Positions 50,559-60,518 of a stretch of 64,000 bases of DNA are shown one piece after another. Position numbers and translations under genes: made by a program. The DNA is from Shewanella kaireitica (lineage in GTDB: Bacteria; Pseudomonadota; Gammaproteobacteria; Enterobacterales; Shewanellaceae). The notes beneath the pieces were generated by a model. The model did not search any database, was not told the origin of the DNA, and worked only from the letters and a program-made list of their open reading frames with translations. The number at the start of each line of letters is the position of its first letter. The stretch's first letter is position 1. The DNA lies in NCBI RefSeq assembly GCF_023284045.1, contig NZ_JAKIKQ010000002.1:434001-498000 (forward strand), written 5' to 3'.

Positions 50559-51519
50559 TTATACCTCCAGCAGGCAAAACCATATTTCCTTCTATATAAC
50601 CCTGAATTTCATTTATTAACCAAGGGGGAATATCTGCGCCCTTTCTCGATTGGGTAATATAGTGGTGGTATTGACCACTGCGCTGATTAATCAATTTGCA
50701 GGTTGAGTCATCTAACTGCTTCGCAGAAATATCTCCTCGCTGACAGAGAAACTCAATCGCATCTCGATAACATAAAAGTGCAATGGCATTACTGCTTTCA
50801 AGTTGGATCATCAGATCGGCTAACAAACATACCTTTGCAATAACGTTTAAACTACGATGGCTATCTAGCGCGTAGCATTCCAGAGGGTCAGTAATATCCT
50901 CTAGTTCATTCCCTGCGAAACTGATGTATGGGTAATCAAAAATATTATCAAGCTGTAGTGACTCATTTAGCGCCAGTAGTGAATGCTGACTTCTTGCAAC
51001 CATCACATAAGCATTTGACTTAACAATGAGTCTTGAAGATAACTGCTCTGTGTTATACGCGCTATATGTCACAGCTATATCTAGCCGTTGTTGCTTTAAT
51101 AGCTCGCCTACGTTGCTATGACAGGATTTAATGTGGAATATAAAGTCGTCGTTTTCTTCAGCCGCTCTTTTTTGTAAATGGCGTAAAAGGTTCAGTGATA
51201 ATGTTGGAGGACATGCAATTACTAGCTCGCGTTTTCGGGGGCTTTCAAGATGAATGTCTAAGCTTTCACATTTTTTAGCTAACTGTACGATTTTCTTCAT
51301 TTTAGGATAAATATCATCAGCAAGACTACTTCGCTCAAATCCCTGCTGTTTACGAATAAATAACGGTGCATTCATCGAATGCCTAATTGATTTTAAGCTC
51401 CGACTCACTTTTGAGCTTGGTACCCCAAGCGCTTTGCTTACTGCCGTTGCATTTAATAATTCATACAGCAAAACAAACACTTGAATATCAAACAAGCTAT
51501 TCGCATTTAACTTCTTCAT
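50542..51519 (-). CDS. LysR-family regulator 2
   Basis: Second LysR-type regulator, 325 residues. The helix-turn-helix is ATAVSKALGVPSSKVSRSLKSIR with MNAPLFIRK following, then a ligand-binding domain. It is the first gene of the overlapping pair, reading away from the decaheme cytochrome, so their 399-bp gap is a divergent control region of the classical LysR kind. The two paralogues could form a heteromer or control different parts of the block. Sequence gives no effector. Confidence 0.85.
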   Translation of the reverse strand: MKKLNANSLFDIQVFVLLYELLNATAVSKALGVPSSKVSRSLKSIRHSMNAPLFIRKQQGFERSSLADDIYPKMKKIVQLAKKCESLDIHLESPRKRELVIACPPTLSLNLLRHLQKRAAEENDDFIFHIKSCHSNVGELLKQQRLDIAVTYSAYNTEQLSSRLIVKSNAYVMVARSQHSLLALNESLQLDNIFDYPYISFAGNELEDITDPLECYALDSHRSLNVIAKVCLLADLMIQLESSNAIALLCYRDAIEFLCQRGDISAKQLDDSTCKLINQRSGQYHHYITQSRKGADIPPWLINEIQGYIEGNMVLPAGGINEKTE

Positions 51520-51918
51520 CCAACCTCAGAAAGATTACTCCCTTTTTATGTACACTAATTTAAACCAATAGTTATCGCATAGGTATGCGTGTTATCTAAA
51601 TTCTGCCGCTTTACTTTAGTTAAGGCTCAATTATGTGACTTATGCATGTTAATTAATGAATTTCAGTTTTTAGATTTGCAATATATGCATTTCACATTTT
51701 CACCCAGCGAATATTGAAGCATAAATCCAGTAAAACACAGCCAAGCAAAACAAAGAGCCAACCGAAACACCAAAAGCAAGATACCCATCCAAGAACAAAG
51801 AAAACTTCAGATGTTTACACCAAAAACTTTCATTCGTCATCAGTGATCCACTTCATATTAACAAGCAAGCCAACTATCTAACATTTCAACAACCAAAAGT
51901 GGTTACTTTAAGGAACGT
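51520..51918. promoter_or_regulatory. Divergent control region, LysR pair / decaheme cytochrome
   Basis: 399 bp. It holds a small dyad TGCA-ATATA-TGCA (51677-51689) with T-N11-A geometry, a plausible LysR contact site. Nearby atgcat elements lie at about 51643 and 51685. AT-rich; promoter elements not assignable with confidence. Confidence 0.4.
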
Positions 51919-54126
51919 ATGATGATAACAACAAAAAAAGCATCGTTAGCACTGTTGATTAGCTCGGCATTTCTAATCTCAGGCTGTTCAGATGGTGAAG
52001 ATGGCAAGAATGGTGAAGACGGACAACCAGGTGGTCCGGGCGGGCCCGGTGATCCCGGCACCTCTGGGCTGCATATCGATATGGCCGCAGAGGCAATAGC
52101 TGAAATCAGCAACGCAACCTATGCAGACGGAATAATTACTGTTAATTTTGACTTAGAAAATAAACAGGGTGTTGGGCTATATGGCCTTAGCGCTGAGAAT
52201 GAGTACCATGATTTCCGTTTCTCATTAGCCCAGTTAAAAACCAATCAAGGTTCAGATCTTAAACAGTGGATCTCGCTGTTAAATGACGCAACAAACGATG
52301 CCGGAACCACTTTCGAGCAAGGCTTTGAGCAGATAAAGAATTGTGCAGAATGCCTTGTCGATCATAAAGATGGTACCTATACCTACACATTCAGTACTAA
52401 CTTAACCACAGCGGTTGATCCTGCTGGAGTCGTCTTTGATGCATCCTTGACTCAACGTATTGCTATCGAGATGCAATTTGAATATGCCTCAGGCCATGAA
52501 CTAGCTGAAAATGCTCACTATGATTGGATCCCAGCAAGTAACTTAACGGAGGGAGTTGAGACTCGCGAGCTAGTAACACTTGAAACTTGTTACACCTGTC
52601 ATCAACCTGACAGCCTCAAGGCTCACGGTGGACGTCGACTCGATTTAGAAAACTGTCAGTCATGTCACAACGGCATTGTTTCCGATCCAAATGATGTTTC
52701 AGTTGAACTTGGTCACATGGTACATGCAATTCATATGGGACCTGAGCGCGAAGGAAAGGATGCTGAAGGTAATGTCGTTCCTATGCCTTATACCATTGCA
52801 GGTTACGGTGGTGACCATGCGTTTGATTATCCTGCATTCCCAACGAAACCATTTATGGATTGCGCTGTATGTCATGTTCAAGACGAAACATTAGCAGATA
52901 AAGATCTATGGCTTGCAAACGCCAATGCCAATGCCTGTACTGGTTGCCATACAGACTCTCCAGCACAGCATAAGTCAGATAAGAACCCTGAATTAATTTG
53001 TACCGATTGTCATAGCGTTGAAGTTCATTCAAAAGCCGCTAAACCATACCAAGCTGCCAATGACTACAGTGTAGAGGTGAGTAATGTTGCAATTAGTGCT
53101 GCTAATCTAATTACATTTGATATGGAAATCATGGATGCTAATGCTGAGCCAGTAGCAAAAGATGAAGTCTATAAACTAGGTTACAGCAAACCCTATATGG
53201 TTGTGAGTTGGGATGTTGAAAAGGATTACCCTGATTATAATCAAGCCTCATACAGTGAGCGTCGAATCGATATTAAAGATGAGACCAAGGCAACCTGGAA
53301 TGCTGATAACTCGGTAAGTGTTGCTGTGACTATCAATTTCCCTACAGATATAGCATCACGCTCACTTGAAGTCCTACCGGTATTGAAAGTCTGTTTCGAA
53401 GAGGGCACAGATAAGCGCACTAGTTGCGATTCGAACCATGCTTATCCAGCTTATGTTCAGACTCCCGCTTACCGTACGGTACTAGCAGATTCTGAAGCGG
53501 TTGTGGCTGAACGCCGTTCAATTATTGATACAGCATCATGCCATAGCTGCCACAGTTATGAGTTCTATCATGATTCCAATGGGGTGAACTGTATTGCTTG
53601 TCATACCAACGATAAGAAACTAGGAGCTGTAGAAATTGATCATCAGCCTGTTGCCTGGGGTGAAATGAAGTCTACAAGCTTTATGTATAAAGCACACAAA
53701 GCGACTGGTCATGACAATGGTCACGGCGGTAGCGGCACTATCTTAAAGACAGATTGTACAACTTGTCACTCTGCGACTGAAGGTTATGGCGGTCTTAAGT
53801 ATGGCTTTGAGTTAGGTCGTAATGCTGGTCAAGCCCATACAGTGCCAAGCTTTATTGCTGTAAAAGGCAATGATCCTTTAGTGAACCCTGTTAAGACTTG
53901 GTATGCATCACCTGATGCAGCTGCTTGTTTGAGCTGTCACCAGAAGTACCTATCAGATGCAGCGATGTCACATATTAGAGGTAACGGTGGATATTTCGGT
54001 GCCAATAAAGATGCTGACCATATTGTCGATGTCAATGATGCGGGCAATGCAAAAGACGCAAAAGAAGCTTGCGCCACTTGTCATAGCCCTGCCAAGGTGA
54101 TGGAACATCATGGGTTTAGTTTGTAA
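51919..54126 (+). CDS. OmcA/MtrC-family decaheme c-type cytochrome, lipoprotein
   Basis: Probable cell-surface decaheme cytochrome (735 residues) that moves electrons outside the outer membrane. The lipobox is LISGC with acylated Cys23. A collagen-like Gly-rich linker (residues 26-50) precedes domain I. Ten CXXCH haem motifs start at Cys224, 246, 315, 340 and 361, then 541, 558, 613, 670 and 718, the five-plus-five pattern of OmcA/MtrC. A Cys492/Cys503 pair sits in domain III as the family disulfide. A CAEC at 142-145 lacks His. AAGGAA ribosome binding site. Neither MtrA/MtrB nor DmsE/DmsF homologues are adjacent. Confidence 0.93.
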   Translation: MMITTKKASLALLISSAFLISGCSDGEDGKNGEDGQPGGPGGPGDPGTSGLHIDMAAEAIAEISNATYADGIITVNFDLENKQGVGLYGLSAENEYHDFRFSLAQLKTNQGSDLKQWISLLNDATNDAGTTFEQGFEQIKNCAECLVDHKDGTYTYTFSTNLTTAVDPAGVVFDASLTQRIAIEMQFEYASGHELAENAHYDWIPASNLTEGVETRELVTLETCYTCHQPDSLKAHGGRRLDLENCQSCHNGIVSDPNDVSVELGHMVHAIHMGPEREGKDAEGNVVPMPYTIAGYGGDHAFDYPAFPTKPFMDCAVCHVQDETLADKDLWLANANANACTGCHTDSPAQHKSDKNPELICTDCHSVEVHSKAAKPYQAANDYSVEVSNVAISAANLITFDMEIMDANAEPVAKDEVYKLGYSKPYMVVSWDVEKDYPDYNQASYSERRIDIKDETKATWNADNSVSVAVTINFPTDIASRSLEVLPVLKVCFEEGTDKRTSCDSNHAYPAYVQTPAYRTVLADSEAVVAERRSIIDTASCHSCHSYEFYHDSNGVNCIACHTNDKKLGAVEIDHQPVAWGEMKSTSFMYKAHKATGHDNGHGGSGTILKTDCTTCHSATEGYGGLKYGFELGRNAGQAHTVPSFIAVKGNDPLVNPVKTWYASPDAAACLSCHQKYLSDAAMSHIRGNGGYFGANKDADHIVDVNDAGNAKDAKEACATCHSPAKVMEHHGFSL

Positions 54127-54195
54127 AAAATGCGGTAACAACAGAGTGCCTAACTTGTCCCTAGGTATACTCTAACCTTTTATCCCCTGCAAAAC

Positions 54196-54228
54196 TCAAA
54201 GGCACCTTCGGGTGCCTTTTTATCTAAT
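54196..54228 (+). terminator. Terminator of the decaheme cytochrome gene
   Basis: The perfect stem aaaggcacc / ggtgccttt with a stable TTCG tetraloop and a following T-run, about 75 bp past the stop codon. Confidence 0.88.
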
Positions 54229-54257
54229 TTTGATTCTTATCTAAACTTACTTTTGCT

Positions 54258-55529
54258 CTAAAAAGGCTGGTTAACCATTACCCAGAACTGACTGTCTTCA
54301 TTGCTATACGCTAGCTCAGCTCTAACCACAACGTTTTCTACCTCAAAACGTGCGCCAATACCTGCTGACCATTTTAAGTCATCATGCAGTGCTGCCGCAT
54401 TAAACTCATCGGCCACCTGCCCTGCTTCTGCAAATGCCACCCATTGCCACCATGGAATATCATACAAGTTAAACACTGGCCACTGTTGCAATGGTTGCCA
54501 TCTTGGCTGAATACGGTACTCCGCCGAGTACATCACCGCCGAGCGGCCAGTAAACCGTTTACTGGCGTAACCTCGGAGGTGATCAAATCCACCCAAACTA
54601 ATACCTGCAAATGAAGGCGGCCTATGATAATCATTGCCACTTTGCTCATTCCAAGTCGGCGTATCCGCCAAATAAAAGTTAAATGCCAATACCTGTTGCG
54701 CAAACCAATCATTACCACCAATCGCAATAAAAGCACTTTGCTCAAATTCCCAAGTTGTCCAACTACTGCGCTCCTCAGAACCAAAGTCTCGGCTAAACTT
54801 CAGGCTAGTTTGCCCACCTTGGGTACTATTTTTACCGTTATCACGATTGTCCCAGTCGAACTCTAGCGCTAATCCTTGCGCTTTTTCAGGTAAATACTCA
54901 TAACCTTGCAACTCACGTGTTTGCACAAAAGGACTCACTTTAATACTGGTTACGCCAGAGTTGAGTGGATTCCAATTGATTGGATCTTTACTGCGAGCAA
55001 GGCTACGTGCAGCGCCTGCGCTGCCGCGTCCCCATGGTAGTACATATTTGGCATGCAAACGGGTATAGGATTCATCACCAAGTGTGACTACCTTGCTGAC
55101 GTTTTGCTCTGGCATTGCAGGGTCTGCGAGATAGTAGATTCCCTCCTTAAACTGCGCTTGATAGGTCTCAACCGAAAACAGCCAGCTATCGACTTTAGGG
55201 ATCTGATAATTATGTGCACTTAAGTAACCTATCCAGCTGTCATTTGCACTGTATAAACCAATCCCAAGAATTGAGGCCTGAACTTGCCCTGCATGCTTTA
55301 TCACTCCCGCAGCTCCTAATGCAGTGCTCAATGACTCAGATGAGAAAGCGAATGGTACCGCGACAAACTCAGCCTCTGCAGTTGTCACCTTTGTGCTGCC
55401 CTGCTCGGATAATGATGAATCTTTAGTGACCACAGACGAATTTTGCGGTTTAGTGGTAATCGTAGGGCTCGCAAGCGCTAAAGGTTGTAGCATCAAGGCC
55501 ACAGCAGAAATGAATAATTGTAATTTCAA
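54258..55529 (-). CDS. BamA/D15-like outer-membrane barrel protein
   Basis: Outer-membrane protein of 423 residues of the bacterial surface antigen (D15) type. It has a signal peptide (ALASP, about residue 21), no POTRA repeats, and strand-rich sequence. It also has the conserved GGFDHLRGYASKRF loop region near residue 310, resembling the L6 (V)RGY motif, and a C-terminal Phe. The start is TTG with GAAGA about 9 bp upstream; it is needed to keep the signal peptide. It is convergent with the decaheme gene but on the far side of a terminator. A link to electron transfer is possible but unsupported. Confidence 0.78.
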   Translation of the reverse strand: MKLQLFISAVALMLQPLALASPTITTKPQNSSVVTKDSSLSEQGSTKVTTAEAEFVAVPFAFSSESLSTALGAAGVIKHAGQVQASILGIGLYSANDSWIGYLSAHNYQIPKVDSWLFSVETYQAQFKEGIYYLADPAMPEQNVSKVVTLGDESYTRLHAKYVLPWGRGSAGAARSLARSKDPINWNPLNSGVTSIKVSPFVQTRELQGYEYLPEKAQGLALEFDWDNRDNGKNSTQGGQTSLKFSRDFGSEERSSWTTWEFEQSAFIAIGGNDWFAQQVLAFNFYLADTPTWNEQSGNDYHRPPSFAGISLGGFDHLRGYASKRFTGRSAVMYSAEYRIQPRWQPLQQWPVFNLYDIPWWQWVAFAEAGQVADEFNAAALHDDLKWSAGIGARFEVENVVVRAELAYSNEDSQFWVMVNQPF

Positions 55530-55597
55530 TTTAAAAAATCTTCACGCAGATGGTGGGCATCCCGCCTCACCAAAAGCGACTAAACTTTATTTATTGC

Positions 55598-56674
55598 TCA
55601 ATCTAGGCAAACAGCAACGCGAGGAGTTAGCTTGGTGACAAGCTCATAAGCGATAGTACCAATATGTTCAGCCACCTCTTCAACAGGCAGATTTTTACCC
55701 CACAAAACAGCGAGATCGCCCACTTTATCATTAGCATCAATACCTAGATCCACTGTCAGCATATCCATCGACACTCTACCTACAATAGGTACAATTCGAC
55801 CATTAACCAATACGGGGGTGCCAAGCGGCGCATTGCGCGGATAGCCATCACCATAACCGATAGCAACGACACCTAGGTTCGTGTCTTTTTCTGCAGTCCA
55901 ATAGCTACCATAACCCGCACTTTCACCCGCTTTATGTTCACGTATAGCAATCAGCTGAGAGACTAAATCCATCGCAGGCATTAAGCCGTGTTTAGCGCCG
56001 AGATCGCCAAATACTGGTGAGACACCATAAAGTGCTATTCCAGGTCTAATCCAGTCTGCTTGGCTTTGCTGCCAAAACAGTGCGCCAGCAGAATTAGCCA
56101 GAGTGCGATCTCCGGGAAGATCTTTGGTCAATGTATCAAATACTCTCTGTTGCTCAGCGGTACTAGGATTGCTCGGTTCATCGGCGCAAGCAAAGTGAGT
56201 CATCAAGTGGATCGGCTTGGCTACATTGTCATTGGACATTAATCTTTGGTAAGTAGCGTCGAACTGCGCAGGCGAAAAGCCAAGACGATGCATGCCACTA
56301 TCGACTTTAAGCCAAACCGTGACCGGCTTAGTTAAATTTATGCTCTCCAACATTTCCAGCTGAGACTCATGATGCACCACGGTTTCAATGTCGTGCTCAA
56401 CTAATGTGGTTAGATCTCCAATACGGAAAAAACCTTCAAGCAGCAAGAGTTTAGCCGTCACGCCACCAGCTCGAAGCGCCAGTGCTTCTTCAAGGCGCGC
56501 TAAACCAAAGCCGTCAGCATTATCTAAGCATTGAGCAACATTGAGTAAACCATGGCCATAGCCATTAGCTTTTACTACCGCCATCACCTTGCTTGAAGGT
56601 GCTAACTCATGCAGTCGGGCTAAATTATGCTTTAGTGCTTTGCGGCTGATCTCTGCGCGTGGGAATGGTTTCAA
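55598..56674 (-). CDS. alr: Alanine racemase
   Basis: PLP-dependent racemase producing D-alanine for peptidoglycan, 358 residues. The PLP lysine is in [11 protein letters not shown] (about residue 34). Other family blocks are [18 protein letters not shown] and the catalytic Tyr in [10 protein letters not shown], then GYGDGYPR and [12 protein letters not shown]. The start is TTG, with AAGG 6-8 bp upstream. It lies downstream of dnaB on the same strand, a pairing conserved in gammaproteobacteria, with a hairpin between them. Confidence 0.95.
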   Translation of the reverse strand: MKPFPRAEISRKALKHNLARLHELAPSSKVMAVVKANGYGHGLLNVAQCLDNADGFGLARLEEALALRAGGVTAKLLLLEGFFRIGDLTTLVEHDIETVVHHESQLEMLESINLTKPVTVWLKVDSGMHRLGFSPAQFDATYQRLMSNDNVAKPIHLMTHFACADEPSNPSTAEQQRVFDTLTKDLPGDRTLANSAGALFWQQSQADWIRPGIALYGVSPVFGDLGAKHGLMPAMDLVSQLIAIREHKAGESAGYGSYWTAEKDTNLGVVAIGYGDGYPRNAPLGTPVLVNGRIVPIVGRVSMDMLTVDLGIDANDKVGDLAVLWGKNLPVEEVAEHIGTIAYELVTKLTPRVAVCLD

Positions 56675-56703
56675 AACTAACCTTGCTAATATGTGTTAAA
56701 AAG

Positions 56704-56730
56704 TAAGAGCCTCATTGAGGCTCTATTGTA
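56704..56730 (-). terminator. Hairpin between dnaB and alr
   Basis: The stem agagcctc / gaggctct with a three-base loop. On the minus strand it is followed by tactttttaa. It may partly terminate dnaB transcription ahead of alr. Confidence 0.6.
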
Positions 56731-56767
56731 GTGAATTATTGTTATTAAAATTGGTTATTAACAACAA

Positions 56768-58174
56768 TTAATCTTCTTCAAACTGCGGACCCGCGTAATT
56801 GTCAAAGCGAGAAAATTGCCCCTGGAAGGTTAAACGTACACGCCCAATAGGGCCGTTACGTTGCTTACCAATAATAATCTCAGCGGTGCCCTTATCTTCA
56901 GAGTCATCGTTATACACTTCATCACGGTAAATAAACATGATCAAGTCGGCATCCTGCTCGATTGCGCCCGATTCACGCAAATCTGAGTTAATAGGACGTT
57001 TATCAGCACGTTGCTCCAATGAGCGGTTAAGCTGAGATAGTGCAACTACCGGGATCTCTAATTCCTTAGCCAAGGCTTTAAGTGAGCGAGAGATCTCAGA
57101 AATTTCTAGAGTACGGTTATCTTTTAGCGCAGGTACTTGCATCAATTGAAGGTAATCAATCATGATCATCGATAGGCCGCCGTATTCTCGAGCAACTCGT
57201 CTAGCACGACTTCGAACTTCTGTCGGTGTTAGGCCTGAACCATCATCGATATACATCTTGCCTTGTTCCAGCATTATCCCCATGGTTGAAGACACGCGAG
57301 CCCAATCATCATCGTCAAGCTGACCGGTACGAATTTTAGTTTGATCCACTCGTCCAAGTGATGCCAACATACGCATCATGATCTGTTCTGAAGGCATCTC
57401 TAAACTAAAAATAAGCACTGGCTTATCTTCATGCAGGGCAGCCTGTTCACACAAGTTCATCGCAAACGTGGTTTTCCCCATAGATGGACGCGCAGCAATA
57501 ATCACTAAATCGCCAGACTGGAAGCCTGCAGTCATGTTATCGAGATCGCCAAAGCCACTCGAAACGCCAGTCACACCGTTGGTCGGGTTATTATAAAGCT
57601 CTTCAATTTTATCGACGGTTTTTTCAAGAATCGTTTTAATGCCTTCAGGGCCTTCGTTAGCATTAGCGCGTTGCTCAGCGATTTTGAAAACCTTGGTCTC
57701 AGCTAAATCAAGTAGTTCACTTGAATTACGCCCTTCAGGGTTAAAGCCAGCATCGGCAATTTCGTTAGCGACTTTAATCATGTCACGAACAACAGCACGT
57801 TCACGCACAATGTCAGCATAAGAGTGAATGTTGCCAGCGCTTGGTGTGTTCTTGGCTATTTCACCAATGTAAGCAAAACCACCGACATCTTCTAATTGGT
57901 CTTCAAGCTCTAACTGCTCAGAGACGGTAATTAAGTCGATCGGGTTACCTGCACTGACCAGCACTTCCATCGCAGTGAAAATCATCGCGTGAGCTCGCGA
58001 ATAGAAATCTTCCTTTACAACGGCCTCTGCCACTCTGTCCCATGCGTCAGAATCTAACATCAAACCGCCGAGAACAGATTGCTCTGCTTCAATTGAATGC
58101 GGTGGCATCTTCAGCGCATCCATCTGAATATCTCTTGGCTTTTCTTTGGCCTTAAAGGCGCGTTGCTGTGACAT
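56768..58174 (-). CDS. dnaB: Replicative DNA helicase
   Basis: Hexameric replicative helicase, 468 residues. The N-terminal primase-interaction domain contains MPPHSIEAEQSVLGGL (about residues 20-35). The RecA-like domain has Walker A ARPSMGKTTFAMNL (about residue 210), Walker B MIMIDYLQLM and the arginine finger region ELEIPVVALSQLNRSLEQRADKRP, ending NYAGPQFEED. The start is MSQQRAFK (58174); the longer frame to 58240 lacks homology. No intein is present. Divergent from the S46 peptidase gene. Confidence 0.97.
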   Translation of the reverse strand: MSQQRAFKAKEKPRDIQMDALKMPPHSIEAEQSVLGGLMLDSDAWDRVAEAVVKEDFYSRAHAMIFTAMEVLVSAGNPIDLITVSEQLELEDQLEDVGGFAYIGEIAKNTPSAGNIHSYADIVRERAVVRDMIKVANEIADAGFNPEGRNSSELLDLAETKVFKIAEQRANANEGPEGIKTILEKTVDKIEELYNNPTNGVTGVSSGFGDLDNMTAGFQSGDLVIIAARPSMGKTTFAMNLCEQAALHEDKPVLIFSLEMPSEQIMMRMLASLGRVDQTKIRTGQLDDDDWARVSSTMGIMLEQGKMYIDDGSGLTPTEVRSRARRVAREYGGLSMIMIDYLQLMQVPALKDNRTLEISEISRSLKALAKELEIPVVALSQLNRSLEQRADKRPINSDLRESGAIEQDADLIMFIYRDEVYNDDSEDKGTAEIIIGKQRNGPIGRVRLTFQGQFSRFDNYAGPQFEED

Positions 58175-58298
58175 TAAATCTCCAAAATTCCAACGATTAA
58201 GCAAAATGTGGTATAAAACGGGCTCAAGCAGAGCAGGCAATTAACATCATACGACCTGCAAATAAATAAAACACACAAAAACAATATAAGGAAAGAAC

Positions 58299-60518
58299 AT
58301 GCGCAATGCATTGATTGCCGCAATCGCTCTCTCTACTGGGGTATTGTCATCCTCAGCAGTTATGGCTGATGAAGGACAGTGGCAGCCGTATCAAATGCCC
58401 TCTATCGCTGACAAACTTAGCGAGCGTGGTATTGATATTCCGGCAGAACAACTCGCCGATCTCACTCGTTACCCTATGAATGCTGTTGTCGGCTTGGGCT
58501 ATTGTACCGCCAGTTTTGTCTCGCCCCAAGGCTTAGTTGTCACAAACCATCATTGTGCCTACCGTGCTATTCAATATAACAGTAAAAAAGAACATAATTA
58601 TCTTGCCGATGGCTTTTTAGCGACCAGTAAAGACAAAGAGCCAACTGCTGGCCCCAATGAGCGTTTGTATATTACAGAAGCGGTCACCAATGTATCGACA
58701 CAAGTGAAACAAGATATTGGTGACGATCCATTACAGCGCTATAAGAATATTCAAGCCAATCGTAAAGCACTCATTAAAGAGTGTGAGTCAGACGATAACT
58801 ACCGTTGTTCAGTGCGCAGTTTCCATAATGGTCTCGAGTACTACCTAATTAAACAACTTATTATTCGTGATGTTCGCTTAGTGTACGCGCCACCAGAAAG
58901 TGCAGGAGCTTTTGGCGGTGATATCGATAACTACGAGTATCCTCGTCATTCAGCTGATTTTACCTTCCTACGCGCTTACGTTGGTAAAGATGGTAAGCCA
59001 GCGGTATTTAATAAGGACAACGTGCCTTATCAGCCAAAAAGTTACCTTAAGATTAATGCTGACGGTGTTAAAGCGGGCGACGGAGTATTTGTAGCCGGTT
59101 ACCCAGGTTCTACCAGCCGTTACCGCTTAACCAGTGAGCTAAAGTTCGCCAGTGATTGGTTGTACCCAACGCTTGCCACTCGCTATCAACTGCGTATCGA
59201 TACCATCGAGGCTATGAGCGCAGCCAATAATGAAGTGAAGATTAAATACGCAGGCAAGCTTGCCGGTATGGCCAACCGTATGAAGAAGTACAATGGTCTG
59301 CTTGATGGCTTTAAAGCCACAGATATTGCTGGGATCAAACAGGGTCGCGAAGATGACTTTAAGGCATGGCTGGCAAAAGACAAAACTTACCAATCTTTCC
59401 AGACTCAGTTTGATGAACTGGAAACACTACTGGTTGAGCAACGCAAACAACGTCAAACCCGTTATTACTTTGAGAATGCGCAAAGTAGCGCACTGCTTGC
59501 AACTGCTAATAAGCTCTACCGCCTAGCAAAAGAGAAAGCTAAACCTGATGCTGAGCGAGAAGAGGGCTACCAAGAGCGTGATATGAAGATGTTTAAAGCA
59601 CGCCTTAAGCGTCTTGATTCAAGTTTTGCAGTGAGCGTTGATAAAACACTTTGGTTGCAAGATTTAGAAGCATATCTGAACCAAGATATCCGCGTTAGCG
59701 AACTTGATACTGCGCTGAATGAAGGCGATGTGGAAGCAAGCCTTTCTGAGAAGCTAGATGGATTATATGCACTCACCTCATTAACAGATAAAGACAAGCG
59801 ACTTGCTTGGATGGATGCTGATGCGAGCGCGTTTGAAACCAGTGCCGATCCTTTCATTCGTCTTGCCGTATCTTTGTATGACAAAAACATGACTGGTGAA
59901 AAGGCTGCTAAGACTTTAGCAGGTAAGTTGTCGATGGCGCGTCCGGACTACATGAAGGCCGTTATTGCTTACTACAAGTCTAACAACTGGCCAGTATACC
60001 CTGATGCCAACGGCACACTGCGGATCACCTACGGTATGGTCGATGGCTATCAGTCTAAAGATGCACTCTATAAACAGCCATTTACGCGCTTAGAAGGCAT
60101 TCCAGCCAAACACACAGGTGTAGAGCCATTTAATGCACCCGCCAAGTTATTAAAAGCGATTGAAGAGCAGCGTTACGGCAGCCATAAAGTGGCTACTGTA
60201 TATCAAGACCCAGCGTCTTGGTTATGCCGCCTATTCTCTTGTTTAGATAAGCCAGAGCAATTTAATTCAGTACCCGTTAACTTCTTATCAAGCGTTGATA
60301 CCACTGGCGGTAACTCAGGATCTCCAGTGTTTAACGGCAAAGGTGAACTTGTGGGGCTTAACTTCGACTCAACTTATGAGGCGATTACCAAAGACTGGTT
60401 CTTTAATCCAACAATCACTCGTGCTGTACATGTCGATATCCGCTACATATTGTGGATGATGGATAAAGTCGACCACGCACAGAATCTGATTGAAGAGCTA
60501 GATTTAGTCAGAAACTAA
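58299..60518 (+). CDS. S46-family dipeptidyl peptidase (DPP11-like)
   Basis: Periplasmic serine exopeptidase removing dipeptides, 739 residues with a signal peptide (cleaved near residue 23, VMADE). The catalytic residues are His in TNHHC (85), Asp in PRHSADF, and Ser673 in GGNSGSPVF. Eighteen residues after this Ser lies Ser691 (FDSTYE). In S46 enzymes this place is Gly in DPP7 and Arg or Ser in DPP11, so I infer acidic-residue specificity. AAGGAAAG ribosome binding site. Divergent from dnaB and upstream of a TonB-dependent receptor, suggesting peptide use. Confidence 0.88.
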   Translation: MRNALIAAIALSTGVLSSSAVMADEGQWQPYQMPSIADKLSERGIDIPAEQLADLTRYPMNAVVGLGYCTASFVSPQGLVVTNHHCAYRAIQYNSKKEHNYLADGFLATSKDKEPTAGPNERLYITEAVTNVSTQVKQDIGDDPLQRYKNIQANRKALIKECESDDNYRCSVRSFHNGLEYYLIKQLIIRDVRLVYAPPESAGAFGGDIDNYEYPRHSADFTFLRAYVGKDGKPAVFNKDNVPYQPKSYLKINADGVKAGDGVFVAGYPGSTSRYRLTSELKFASDWLYPTLATRYQLRIDTIEAMSAANNEVKIKYAGKLAGMANRMKKYNGLLDGFKATDIAGIKQGREDDFKAWLAKDKTYQSFQTQFDELETLLVEQRKQRQTRYYFENAQSSALLATANKLYRLAKEKAKPDAEREEGYQERDMKMFKARLKRLDSSFAVSVDKTLWLQDLEAYLNQDIRVSELDTALNEGDVEASLSEKLDGLYALTSLTDKDKRLAWMDADASAFETSADPFIRLAVSLYDKNMTGEKAAKTLAGKLSMARPDYMKAVIAYYKSNNWPVYPDANGTLRITYGMVDGYQSKDALYKQPFTRLEGIPAKHTGVEPFNAPAKLLKAIEEQRYGSHKVATVYQDPASWLCRLFSCLDKPEQFNSVPVNFLSSVDTTGGNSGSPVFNGKGELVGLNFDSTYEAITKDWFFNPTITRAVHVDIRYILWMMDKVDHAQNLIEELDLVRN

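Noticed and set aside
54258-55529. D15-like barrel as the missing outer-membrane conduit (MtrB/DmsF)
   Set aside because: MtrB/DmsF proteins are larger (about 26 strands, CXXC near the N-terminus); this protein is D15-type and on the opposite strand beyond a terminator.
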